11,466 nt of DNA from Russula earlei (GCA_025769875.1 JAGFNK010001292.1:1-11466), one strand, 5' to 3'. Shown: positions 1 to 7,404, counted from the stretch's first letter. The notes: a model not told the origin generated them from the sequence alone. Translations and numbers: made by a program.

Positions 1-740
1 CAAGTAGGGCTCTGGACGCAGCCACCAAGGCGTGTGAATGGACAAATCTGGATCATATGTAAATGATTTGAATTACTATATTTCCTTGTCCCTGTACATT
101 CATCACCCCCAGTCATTGGTCACTTTTGAAAAGTCTCACCTCAGAGGCCTTCCAGTGACCTAGTACTGTGCACCCCATCTAATATATGATATCTATCTAA
201 GGGTGTTCTGGCCATTTTTGCAATGAGATATTACCCACCTAAGGAGCATGCATGATTGAGATTGGCTACAGGTGACTGAGGGATCACTTTGATATGATGT
301 ATTTAATTGACTGATATGATCTTCTGTTGGAGCTAAAAGGAAAGACTATATTAGGCCCCATTTACCAACCAAGAATTCTTGAATCTTGAACTTGAACTTG
401 GATTTTGGGATTTTCCAGGGGTGACAGGAGTCACAGGCATGATGAAAGGGACATGATAACTTGATTAACTAATATGAGTTTTTTTTAATTATGAGCTTTT
501 TTCCTGACAGATTTGCAAATTTGCATATCATGATTGCATATTTGCATGTGTGAAGTGACACATGATTTGTAAAAAAAACTTTTCTACTGTCTTTTTGCAA
601 ACTGCCTACCTCTCCCTCACATGACACCATGTGACTTTTAGGAAACTGGCCTAACATTAGCCAATGTTATAGATAAGATGTTTATTGGCTTGTACTTTCA
701 CCATTTCAAAAGTAATAACTACACATACATCCATCCAATG
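1..740. other. AT-rich intergenic DNA, no gene found
   Basis: No reading frame here looks coding. The only CpG dinucleotides are in the first 32 bases. There are short A/T runs and overlapping TTTGCAAATTTGCATAT-like octamers near 512-547. I see no RNA gene, terminal repeat or promoter that I could defend. Confidence 0.6.
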
Positions 741-1180
741 TAAGTGAAGTGTAAAGAATGTACCAAAGAGGAAGTTTTGGTATGCCATTGTGTCATTGGT
801 GTGTCCACTGCCATTGCATTGTTGTTGTGTTATTGCCACTGTCATCATCAGCACCACCATCTCCCCTCACAAGCAGTGGCTTGCAGGTGGGGTGGTGGTG
901 CTGTGGTTGGAGGCAGGTGGTGTGTTGTCTGTTATTGTCATGGGGCCTTGGAGCTGGTGATCCTGGTTGCTGGTCAGGGTTGGCAGTCCTGTACTCCCAT
1001 ATCACCCCCCATTCACTGCATGAGCAGTGGCTCATGGCAGTGGTTGGGTGTGCTGTCATTGTCAGTGCCATTCCACCCATGATCCACCCCATGAGCAGTT
1101 GCTCATGAGACTGGGGCAGCTGGTGGGTCATCATGGTGTCCTGGCACTATCTAATGCAATTGTAGGGTTGTAACCCATTA
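741..1180. other. G/T-rich low-complexity stretch
   Basis: This stretch is biased toward GTGG, TGCC and CATTG words. Long open frames on both strands overlap one another, as expected where composition makes stops rare. Their translations are rich in His, Cys and Trp with no domain, so I do not call them genes. It contains no CpG and carries two copies of a short hairpin (1019-1036 and 1090-1107). It is probably old, deaminated repeat DNA. Confidence 0.5.
1019..1107. repeat. Duplicated short hairpin, 71 bp apart
   Basis: CATGAGC-AGTG-GCTCATG at 1019-1036 and CATGAGC-AGTT-GCTCATG at 1090-1107 have perfect 7-bp arms and differ at one loop base. The surrounding DNA also shares words such as CAGTGG. 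It may be a decayed tandem unit. No function is assigned. Confidence 0.6.
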
Positions 1181-2024
1181 TCCACTCAGTGAGCAGTCAT
1201 GCACTGATGTAGAGGTGGGTGCTGGGTGGTTGTGAGGTGCTGGGGTCTGTGTGGTGCCTGCTTCAGTGGGTTGGGGGTTAGTGTGACATGAGATGAATTT
1301 GGGGGTGTGTAGGTGGATACTATGCAGGTATCTTGCTTCTTGGGCCTTTGCCAAAGACAAGCTGATACCCCTTTACTCCCACGATTGCATGGCCAGTGGG
1401 ATTCCACCTTACAACATGTATAGGAGACTGAAGAGGGAAAAAAAACTCCAGTTTTCTCTTGATGGATGAGTTCAGGGACCTTGTGCCAGGTTGCAGAAAA
1501 GTAGCTCAGTGGACTCACTGATGAGACCAGCAACATGCTTATGTTTATGTATATCCTTTGAGGGTTACAAGAGAATGAAACTATTCAATCAAGTAGGAGG
1601 GAGGGGCTTTGTGAGATCTGATTTGGATATTGAGTTGTGAAGAGTTGGGGCAGGTGTTGATACAGTTGATGATGATGATGATGACAATGCTGGAGTATGC
1701 AAGTAGGCACTTGACAGCATCCATGTAGTTGAGGGTTGGATAGAGGCATAGGGGCCCAAGTGCATGAGGCACTGGGCCCATGGTGGGTAAGCAAATGGGA
1801 GACAACTTGCATACTGAGTGGTGGTGTAAAAGAAAAGGCAGGTAGTCATGTTGGTTGTGGAGAGAGGTTTAGTGGGAAGGAGAGGGGAGAGGATGAGAGA
1901 GAGCATGTGAATGAAAGAATAAATGCACTGCAGATACTGCTGACACAGGTACAGGTAGCATATGTTGAAAATAGACGCAGTATGTGTGATTAGATAGCAG
2001 CAGATGATAAGATTGCAGGCAGAT
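1181..2024. other. CpG-depleted unassigned DNA
   Basis: CpGs occur only at 1382 and 1976. A minus-strand frame of about 148 codons (2035 down to 1589) is open, but it is Ser/Thr/Pro/Leu-rich and low in complexity. It begins in a CT-rich leader-like stretch and contains an ATG in a CAACATG context near 1848. It could be the 5' end of a dead element gene reading leftward, but no family is recognisable. Confidence 0.4.
1668..1682. repeat. (GAT)5 microsatellite
   Basis: Five uninterrupted GAT units are followed by GAC. On the minus strand they would encode a serine run inside a low-complexity open frame. Confidence 0.8.
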
Positions 2025-2174
2025 CTATCAGACAATAGTTCAGTTTGGTTGACACAAAACTAATATAAATAATGTACCTATCAGACAATAGCTACAACGT
2101 GTCGTTAGTACTGTGAGATAAGATGTCATAGTGTAAATACTCACTTCAGTTTGGTTGACACAAAACTGAAGTGA
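2025..2174. repeat. Two interleaved direct repeats plus hairpin
   Basis: CTATCAGACAATAG occurs at 2025-2038 and 2078-2091. A 23-bp unit (TTCAGTTTGG... ending ...AAAACT) occurs exactly at 2039-2061 and 2145-2167. In the second copy the flanks make a perfect 12-bp inverted repeat, TCACTTCAGTTT (2141-2152) and AAACTGAAGTGA (2163-2174), with a 10-base loop. Confidence 0.75.
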
Positions 2175-2389
2175 TCTATGTACTTTGTAGCGTTCTTAAG
2201 TACCTGAGACCACCACTAGATGCAGTACAGTTAACTACCATCACAGATCACTAAGTAAGTCCAAGGATCAGTTGTAAGTAGCTACCGATTGTTCTAAATC
2301 ACTCTATCAATGTAACTAACGCGTGCTGCAGTGTATGAGCTGAGCCGGTGATGCCCGGTCTGGGTGATCCGACGCGTCAGTGCATCCGA

Positions 2390-2408
2390 GTTGTGATCAC
2401 ATCACAAC
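2390..2408. repeat. Perfect inverted repeat
   Basis: GTTGTGAT-CAC-ATCACAAC has 8-bp arms and a 3-base centre. It lies at the right edge of the CpG-containing block and would overlap the putative LTR terminus at 2409. Confidence 0.7.
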
Positions 2409-2409
2409 A

Positions 2410-2733
2410 CACCTGAGACTCTGGGCAGTGCAGATCTCAACACATATATCATTGCTTGCATGCTTGCCAGAACCAAAGTCTGGTCCACAACCAGTTGGGG
2501 TTGGTCTAAGCACTGTCTATGAACTGTGAACTGCATGCATGAATCACTTGAGGCAGGTTGCCATCAGTCCCATCTGGTTGGGTCCATGGTCTATTTTTGG
2601 TCAGACTTTCAAACACTACTATTGGCCCACATTTTTCACATTACCACATCTTTGTCTATATATAGAAATGTCAGCCAGATGGCGATGGTGGAGGGCATAG
2701 TCATGTGGGTTTGTACATACATGAAATTCTACA
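2410..2733. other. CpG-poor flank downstream of the transposase relic
   Basis: This is non-coding DNA with one CpG (2683). It lies 3' of the transposase stop codon and is probably the 3' flank or untranslated part of that element. No terminal inverted repeat could be placed. Confidence 0.4.
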
Positions 2734-2950
2734 CTAGTCAACATGGGCCCTTTGAATTCTCACATATTGCTCCTACATGTCACCAGCAATTCTGTCCTGC
2801 CTGAAATTCACTCACTCCCTCTCATGCTGTGTCACTGGGCCTTCAGCAAGTTCACCAGCCTCCTCCTCATCTTGAGAGCCTATGTGGAGCTCAGCCACAT
2901 TGTCAAAGGTGGAAATCTCCCCAGGATCAAACTCATGAATTAAATTGTGA

Positions 2951-2955
2951 AGTGC
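2951..2955. repeat. Target-site duplication, left copy (AGTGC)
   Basis: Identical to 3569-3573. Both copies abut the TG/CA ends of the 613-bp LTR. Confidence 0.93.
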
Positions 2956-3290
2956 TGTTACAGCGTCACGGCCGTAAGAGCGTTAGCTCAAGGTTCAGTG
3001 GGGGCCAAGTCCCTGTGACTTGGTTCAAGGGGTTCAGTGGGGCCGGCTCAAGGAGACTGGGCTAAAGGTTTAGCGTCTCAAGGCTGAGTCAGACAATGAC
3101 TCAGTCCGCAGACAGAGTTGATCTTCTGGTTTCACAGAAGAGGAGGACAATGAGAGAGAGGCAGAGGAGGGAAAGGAACACAAGAGTTCCCTGAGGTGCA
3201 CTTAGGTCAAGCAGAGTGTAGGCCAGCACAAGCAGAGTTGTGATTGAGAGAGTACAGGGTAAGGGATGCAACAGGAAATGGGACAAAGCT

Positions 3291-3313
3291 AAGCTTGGGG
3301 CTTTCCCCAGCTT
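3291..3313 (-). promoter_or_regulatory. Hairpin near the LTR transcription start
   Basis: AAGCT-GGGG-AAAG-CCCC-A-AGCTT on the minus strand forms a stem with one bulge, about 10-33 bases past the TATA box. It would lie at or just after the 5' end of the LTR transcript. Confidence 0.4.
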
Positions 3314-3322
3314 CTACAGGCG

Positions 3323-3330
3323 CTTAAATA
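3323..3330 (-). promoter_or_regulatory. TATA box of the 613-bp solo LTR
   Basis: TATTTAAG on the minus strand, about 240 bp from the U3 end, followed by a CT-rich leader. This placement fixes the LTR's orientation. Confidence 0.65.
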
Positions 3331-3402
3331 CTGTATGTGGCGAGGCTGTACAGTACCATAAGCAGAACAATAGATAAAGATAAGCCAATAGCAAAAGTAA
3401 CT

Positions 3403-3480
3403 CAACAATAGATGAAACACAATAGGTGAAACACAATAAGTGAGACACAATAGGTGAAACACAATAAGTAAAACACAACA
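3403..3480. repeat. 14-bp minisatellite in U3
   Basis: About five and a half units of a 14-bp repeat, typified by ACACAATAGGTGAA (3417-3430, 3445-3458), alternating with ACACAATAAGTGAG-like units. The alternation of GGTGAA and AGTGAG/AGTAAA gives a 28-bp higher-order period. It lies upstream of the LTR TATA box, where repeated enhancers often sit. Confidence 0.85.
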
Positions 3481-3568
3481 ACAAGGGGCAAAGTGGTAAC
3501 TGAGGGGACAAGGGTGACAATAACGAGAGGAATTATGGGTGAACCGTTAAGGGAGGTAGATCACAACA

Positions 3569-3573
3569 AGTGC
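3569..3573. repeat. Target-site duplication, right copy (AGTGC)
   Basis: Identical to 2951-2955. Coding sequence of the interrupted transposase resumes at 3574 when one copy is removed. Confidence 0.93.
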
Positions 3574-3730
3574 TGCAAGTGCAGCTGGGATGCATGCCTG
3601 AATTGACATGTCATAGTTAAGGGGATGATTGAGCAACTGGAACCATCACTTGAGGACTCTGAAGATGCATTCTATAATATTGAAAGCTTGAGCATGATGC
3701 AGATTGAACAACTCCTCATGCATGCATGGC

Positions 3731-3770
3731 CTGAGATAAATGTCAGTGAGAACACTCAAAAGAACATTAC
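3731..3770 (-). other. Spliceosomal intron of the transposase relic
   Basis: Minus-strand GTAATG...CTGAC...CTCAG, 40 nt, with a CTGAC branch-point-like element 12-16 nt from the 3' end. Splicing joins codons as ...Ala-Asn-Thr-Arg|Pro... (phase 2). It moves the upstream frame (EWG block) directly into the downstream frame (EELFN block), which is otherwise shifted. It is short but within the fungal range. Confidence 0.8.
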
Positions 3771-4107
3771 CTTGTGTTAGCACAACCCCATTCAGCTAGA
3801 TGGTACCACACACCTCAATAAGGGGTAAGAAGTACATCTGATGAGGCAAAGCCTCCATTGCCAAGATAATGCTTTTGTTAAGGCTCCAAAGTACCTTAAA
3901 TAAGATCAATGGTCACATCAACAAATGTGTCCTACCAATGCAGATATGCTTGAGTCAAGCAAGCAATACTTGTGGAGGGGAAGGAGTGTTAGATCCTTCT
4001 GGAGTATAGCAACAAGATGAGAGGGGCTCTGCAGATGGGGTAGGAGTCAACTGTTTGGGATTGGCAAACTAAGTCAAGCTTAAGGCTCAACTGCTACTAA
4101 CTGGGGG

Positions 4108-4116
4108 CTTTATATA
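4108..4116 (-). promoter_or_regulatory. TATA-like box
   Basis: TATATAAAG on the minus strand, flanked by GGGCT and AGCCC arms. It may belong to an undefined LTR or dead element promoter. Confidence 0.3.
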
Positions 4117-4184
4117 GCCCTCAGGGATAAGGTTCATGCTACTGGAGTACTAGTTGGTGCTATAGAAGCAAAAGGTGGCTCATA

Positions 4185-4200
4185 GAAGCAATATTGCTTC
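4185..4200. repeat. Perfect 16-bp palindrome
   Basis: GAAGCAATATTGCTTC has no spacer. GAAGCA/TGCTTC words recur nearby (4165, 4224, 4320, 4336), suggesting a degenerate local repeat. Confidence 0.7.
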
Positions 4201-4813
4201 TGTGTAAACAATCTTGGTGCTGGAAGCATTAAGTGCTTCCCTAGTAGCAATCTCAGTGTCATAAGTACTTTCCTAATCCAGGAAACAATGTACGTGGCAG
4301 TACAGGAACATCTGGGACAGAAGCAATGCTACTCATTGCTTCTTCAGTACATCTTCAGAAAGATACAATCAATGTGTTCTGAACACAATATCAAGAAACA
4401 TAAATGGTCAAGATCTGATGCACATGTGAAGCAAACAGTGCAGTCCATATTTCAGGTGTTCCAGCATCTTCCAGACCCCAAACTACTCAGTAACATCACC
4501 CCTCCTTCAGATTGGTGGTCCCACACACCAATGATTCTAAAATTGAGTGTGTTACGAACCAAGGCCAGGTCCTGGCCATAGATTGTCCTATTTCACTCAA
4601 GAGAGACCTCTCTCACTTTGCATTGCCGACTCCCTTCCATTTTCGGGGCTATCCCTCCTGTGGTACAAGATATCGCTATTGCAAAGGCACTATAACACGA
4701 CCAGGCACCCATTTCCTAATCGGGTAATCATCGCGTGGCAGCCACATGGCCACCCAGCCACCAAGGACCCAAAACAGCGGCACAAACTCTTAGAAACTGT
4801 TGCATAAATCATC

Positions 4814-4914
4814 TGATGTCATCAAGGCTCCAATGACATCATGGCTGACTGAGCAACTCCACAGTGACCTCATAGGCTCACTAAGTGCTCCACAGTGACA
4901 TCATAATGATGTCA
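4814..4914 (+). promoter_or_regulatory. Cluster of CRE/ATF-like sites in U3
   Basis: TGATGTCA (4814-4821), TGACATCA (4834-4841) and the palindrome TGACATCAT-A-ATGATGTCA (4896-4914) lie 140-240 bp upstream of the TATA box. They resemble bZIP (CRE/ATF) sites. In copy 2 the first site reads TGACATCA. The TG and CA variants both derive from CG, so the parental site was probably the full CRE, TGACGTCA. Copy 2 holds the same cluster at 7304-7404. Binding is inferred. Confidence 0.5.
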
Positions 4915-5050
4915 TCGCTCCACAATGATCAGTAATGCGCTCAGTAAGCCTGAAACTTGACACAAGCAAGTTTATGCCTCTGTAGTCCTATTGGATGGTA
5001 CCAAAGAGTCTAGAATAGTCCCAGTTCTTTGTAATCGACCCTGTACACTG

Positions 5051-5058
5051 TATATAAG
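5051..5058 (+). promoter_or_regulatory. TATA box of LTR copy 1
   Basis: TATATAAG lies 32 bp upstream of AGACTGTCCA (5083), the inferred 5' end of the transcript by analogy with copy 2. Confidence 0.75.
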
Positions 5059-5381
5059 CCCCAATGAAGCATGGCAGTCGTCAGACTGTCCATTTGTGAT
5101 ACTCTCATACTCCTGGGTACTCCCCTGTGACCGCTCAGTTTAAAGTCTACTCTCGTCTTCAAGGTACTCTTCAACGACCGCCTTGTTTAAAGCCCCTTCG
5201 TTACACTGGCCTCTAGCCTCTGCCTTTGTCTCTTGCAACATCTACCAGTCCCCATCTGGTACCTCCTCATCGTTTGGCTTGTCCTCCTGTTCAATGCCGC
5301 CTTTGCCGCGTACCATCTGTTCTGACCCTTGCCCACCTGCTCCTGAGTCCTTAGTGATCAGCAGTATGTGTCTTGACACTC

Positions 5382-5408
5382 ATAAGCCTTCTTAACATGA
5401 AGGCTTAT
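5382..5408. repeat. Perfect hairpin directly after LTR copy 1
   Basis: ATAAGCCTTC (5382-5391) and GAAGGCTTAT (5399-5408), 10-bp arms with a 7-base loop, start three bases after the LTR end. The hairpin is absent after copy 2. It belongs to the flank, not to the LTR family. Confidence 0.75.
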
Positions 5409-5645
5409 TTGTTGTCTCCCCTTTCCACACATCAGGAAAAACCGGTCCGGTCCATAGACACCGCTTAATTCTGTAGACACCATAGACACCATAGCACAAC
5501 AACATACTATGTAGTGCTCTATAGCATCATACTAAGTCTATATTGCTCAATGTAGTTCCAGTAGTTTATTACTATATTTATGTAGGCACAGTAGATGAAA
5601 CCAAGTCTACATATCACTATGTAGGATGACTGAAATTATGGTTGT
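5409..5645. other. Non-coding spacer
   Basis: Contains TAGACACC/CATAGACACC words repeated near 5454-5492 and loosely related CTATGTAG/GTAGACA words. No coding potential is evident. Confidence 0.5.
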
Positions 5646-5769
5646 CTATGGAGATGATCAGTTTACTACATTGCACTATGGAGACAATCAGTTTATTACA
5701 TTGCACTATGGAGACAATTGTTCATTACATTGCTCTATGGAGACTATTGGTTATTATAATTATATTGCA
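5646..5769 (+). repeat. 30-bp tandem repeat, four units
   Basis: Units start at 5646, 5676, 5706 and 5735, each opening CTATGGAGA and closing with ACATTGCA-like sequence. The unit lengths are 30, 30, 29 and 35 bp. A plus-strand open frame (5626-5994) reads the first units as a 10-residue repeat (YGDNQFITLH type), but the 29-bp third unit breaks the period. I treat the frame as incidental. Confidence 0.8.
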
Positions 5770-5794
5770 CTATTGAGCCTTACTGATTGGCTGT

Positions 5795-5990
5795 TGTCCT
5801 CTCCTCTCCTCCCCAACCCACTCTCCCCTTTCACATCCCCCCCCCTCTCCTTCTCCCCTGATGACACTGTTTTTCTTTCTTGCCTCTCCTCTCCTGATGG
5901 GAGGCAGCCGTGCACACAAGTCTGTCAAAGTGGGGGTAAAAGGGTTTCTTTCTTGCTTTCTTTCTATTTCCTTCCTTTCTTGCCTTTGTC
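5795..5990 (+). other. Long pyrimidine-rich tract
   Basis: The plus strand is dominated by CTCC, CCTCTCC and, after 5944, TTTC/TTCC words, with a nine-C run at 5837-5845. It is interrupted by G-rich DNA at 5899-5945. It may be the leader of a dead element or slippage-prone DNA. No gene call is made. Confidence 0.5.
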
Positions 5991-6410
5991 CTAGAGATGA
6001 AGGTTGGTTTTTATGTACATTGGGACTGGAGCTAGACTAAATGGTATCCTAGAATGAGGGTAGCTAAAGAGAGGGAAATGTATTCTGAGATAAATGGGTA
6101 TGGACGCATGTGATCGTGGCATTGAGGCGACAGGTATAACGAAGCTAGGCTTTGGAAGGGTATAGTAAAGGGGGCTGTAGCAACAAGTGGGCACTAGTTG
6201 GCATGGCCAAAATGCCGTTGTAGCGCGTCCAGTGACGTGCGAGTGAGATCGTAAGGCTGACCGGTCCAAGCAGAAAGAGTAGAGGAGGGGGGGAGAGGAG
6301 GAACAAGTGGTCGCGCGCAGTCGTTCTGGTTCAGGCAGAGGTGGACAGATGAGGGGGAAAAGATTCTGATTCCACTGGACTTCTCTTTTTTACTACAAGG
6401 TAGCTAGGTG

Positions 6411-6419
6411 TTTTATATA
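6411..6419 (-). promoter_or_regulatory. TATA-like box
   Basis: TATATAAAA on the minus strand, with a CT-rich stretch about 70-150 bp downstream. Weak evidence for a leftward promoter. Confidence 0.3.
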
Positions 6420-6537
6420 CAAGAAGGGGAGTAGTAAGAGGGGGCATGTAATGAAAGGAAATGAGATGATGAAAGGAAGTAGAGTCTTGAAAGGCAATCG
6501 AGACCGGGCGAGGCGGTCTAGGCGATCGTGAAAGGCT

Positions 6538-6555
6538 CGACGCGGAAACGCGTCG
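6538..6555. repeat. Hairpin with GAAA tetraloop
   Basis: CGACGCG-GAAA-CGCGTCG has a perfect 7-bp G/C stem. As plus-strand RNA it would have a GNRA-type loop. It lies in the CpG-rich block and no RNA gene is recognised around it. Confidence 0.6.
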
Positions 6556-7385
6556 CGTGTGCCGGAGCGTGGGGTGCATGCGCATATGGCGATGGGTGGG
6601 CGATGCGGTCGTCCGGGTCTTGACGTCGGGTGTGAGGTGGTAGGCGTGCTCGTGAGGTCGGTGCGTGGTCGGTGGCAAGGGCTGCAATGCGGTCGGTGGC
6701 GGACAGCCTGGCATGCAATCGTGTCTTGTGAGCGTTTGGCATACGCGTGGTTGGTAGAAAGGGCTTGAAGTTGGGCACAAGAGAGGTCGCGGGTGCATGC
6801 GTGTGTGTGTGCAGCTGTTGGCAAGGGATGAAAGCGAGCTGAGGCAAGGGAGAGGATAGGCGTCACGTCGTGTCGCGTCACGTTTCCGCACGTGATTTCG
6901 TGGCCAGCCATAATCCTCCTTACACCGTGAAGGGGTGGTCGGCCAGGTCTCGAGCATTGGGGACTTCTGCCTGATGAGGCAGTGGCAGGCATGCAGGCGA
7001 GCGAGCGTGCACGTGGGGGTGAGCATGGGGGTATGCATATGTTACGAACCAAGGCCAAGTCCTGGCCATGGATTGTCCTATTTCACTCAAGAGAGACCTC
7101 TCTCACTTTGCATTGCCGACTCCCTTCCATTTACTGGGCTATCCCTCCTGTGGTACAAGATATCGCTATTGCAAAGGCACTATAACACGACCAGGCACCC
7201 GTTTCCTAATCGGGTAATCATCGCGTGGCAGCCACATGGCCACCCAGCCACCATGGACCCGAAACAGTGGCACAAACTCTTAGAAACTGTTGCATAAATC
7301 ATCTGACATCATCAAGACTCCAATGACATCATGGCTGACTGAGCGACTCCACAGTGACCTCACAGGCTCACTAAGTGCTCCACAG

Positions 7386-7404
7386 TGACATCATAATGAT
7401 GTCA
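7386..7404 (+). promoter_or_regulatory. Palindromic CRE-like site in U3, copy 2
   Basis: TGACATCAT-A-ATGATGTCA, identical to 4896-4914 of copy 1 although other CpG-derived sites differ. It sits about 140-155 bp upstream of the TATA box. Confidence 0.5.

Larger units (their letters stand above)
2025..2409 (-). repeat. Possible LTR remnant (minus strand)
   Basis: A block with normal CpG content (from about 2098) lies between CpG-poor flanks. Read on the minus strand it would start TGTTGTGATG at 2409, much like the solo LTR at 2956-3568, which starts TGTTGTGATC. It has a TATTTATA-like box near 2063-2071. It carries two direct repeats (14 bp at 2025-2038 and 2078-2091; 23 bp at 2039-2061 and 2145-2167), like a repeated U3 enhancer. 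I could not find the other terminus or a target duplication, so the call is tentative. Confidence 0.3.
2956..3568 (-). mobile_element. 613-bp solo LTR inserted in the transposase relic
   Basis: On the minus strand the LTR runs TGTTGTGATC...CGCTGTAACA, with canonical TG/CA ends. It is flanked by a perfect 5-bp duplication AGTGC (2951-2955 and 3569-3573). U3 holds a 14-bp minisatellite (3403-3480). A TATTTAAG box lies at 3323-3330. The predicted transcript then passes a G/C-rich hairpin (3291-3313) and a CT-rich leader. No internal coding region remains, so it is a product of LTR-LTR recombination. It has about eleven CpGs while its flanks have almost none, so it is younger than the transposase. 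Removing it with one AGTGC copy rejoins the transposase codons in frame. Confidence 0.93.
2734..3976 (-). pseudogene. Dead PIF/Harbinger-like transposase (DDE_Tnp_4), split by a solo LTR
   Basis: Minus-strand relic of a DDE transposase that would cut and join transposon DNA in the nucleus. Reading 5' to 3', recognisable family blocks are KHYLGNGGF (3857-3874 region), VLLTPY-stop-GVWYHLAEWG (to about 3788), EELFNLHHAQ, FNIIECIFRVLK, and IPAALAAL/HNLI. A C-terminal block RQDRIAGDM-stop-EQYV runs to the final TAG at 2734-2736. The catalytic Glu of the IIECIF block is kept. The Asp expected in the LGDAG-type block is Asn (3857-3859). In-frame stops lie at 3878, 3815, 3646, 2812 and 2773. A 40-nt intron (3731-3770) restores the frame between the EWG and EELFN blocks. 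A solo LTR cuts the IPAALAAL/HNLI block. The N-terminal part, with the first catalytic Asp, was not found; similarity fades above about 3976. Family call confident; left end uncertain. Confidence 0.87.
3987..4549. other. Unassigned CpG-poor DNA
   Basis: There is a single CpG, at 4293. The left edge reads TGTTAGATCC and could be an LTR terminus, with a minus-strand TATATAAAG at 4108-4116 about 120 bp away. No second terminus or target duplication was found. An ATG frame at 4288 runs on the plus strand into the LTR at 4550. The roughly 87 codons before the LTR have a mixed, protein-like composition (many Gln, Lys, Ser, with two adjacent Trp) but match no family I know. They may be part of a gene cut by the LTR. 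Confidence 0.35.
4550..5378 (+). mobile_element. 829-bp Tf1/sushi-like LTR, copy 1 (probably solo)
   Basis: Begins TGTTACGAAC and ends TCTTGACA (TG/CA). It aligns without any gap to 7040-7868. By hand I count about 48 mismatches (about 94% identity), mostly transitions. U3 contains a cluster of TGACATCA-type sites (4814-4914). A TATATAAG box is at 5051-5058, and AGACTGTCCA at 5083-5092 marks the likely transcript start. R-U5 is pyrimidine-rich. The flanking pentamers GAGTG and CTCAT do not match. No primer site complementary to the transcript start follows, and no polypurine tract precedes. It is best read as a solo or orphan LTR whose flanks were rearranged. Confidence 0.9.
5991..7039. other. 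Spacer with a CpG-rich block, no gene recognised
   Basis: From about 6490 to 6960 the DNA is rich in CpG and G, in contrast to the left half of the window. Two minus-strand frames of more than 220 codons (about 7038-6331 and 7058-6393) are open at the same time and both encode low-complexity Pro/His/Arg/Thr peptides. This is composition, not genes. A minus-strand TATATAAAA lies at 6411-6419, followed downstream on that strand by a CT-rich stretch. It could be a promoter, but no gene follows. Confidence 0.5.

Noticed and set aside
744..1134. Overlapping open frames of about 110 codons on both strands
   Set aside because: Mutual shadows in G/T-rich low-complexity DNA with no family likeness.
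3403..3480. CRISPR-like array
   Set aside because: Units are 14 bp, directly abutting and without unique spacers. It is a minisatellite.
3987..4303. A second solo LTR beginning TGTTAGATCC at 3987
   Set aside because: A TATA-like box is present, but no opposite terminus followed by the expected AGGAG duplication could be found.
4547..5395. Open frames inside the LTR copies
   Set aside because: They start at or near the LTR edge and recur in copy 2 only because the LTRs are repeats. The substitutions show no coding pattern.
6331..7058. Long minus-strand open frames (about 235 and 221 codons)
   Set aside because: Two different frames are open over the same DNA and both encode Pro/His/Arg/Thr-rich low-complexity peptides. 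High G+C makes stops rare there. No domain is seen.
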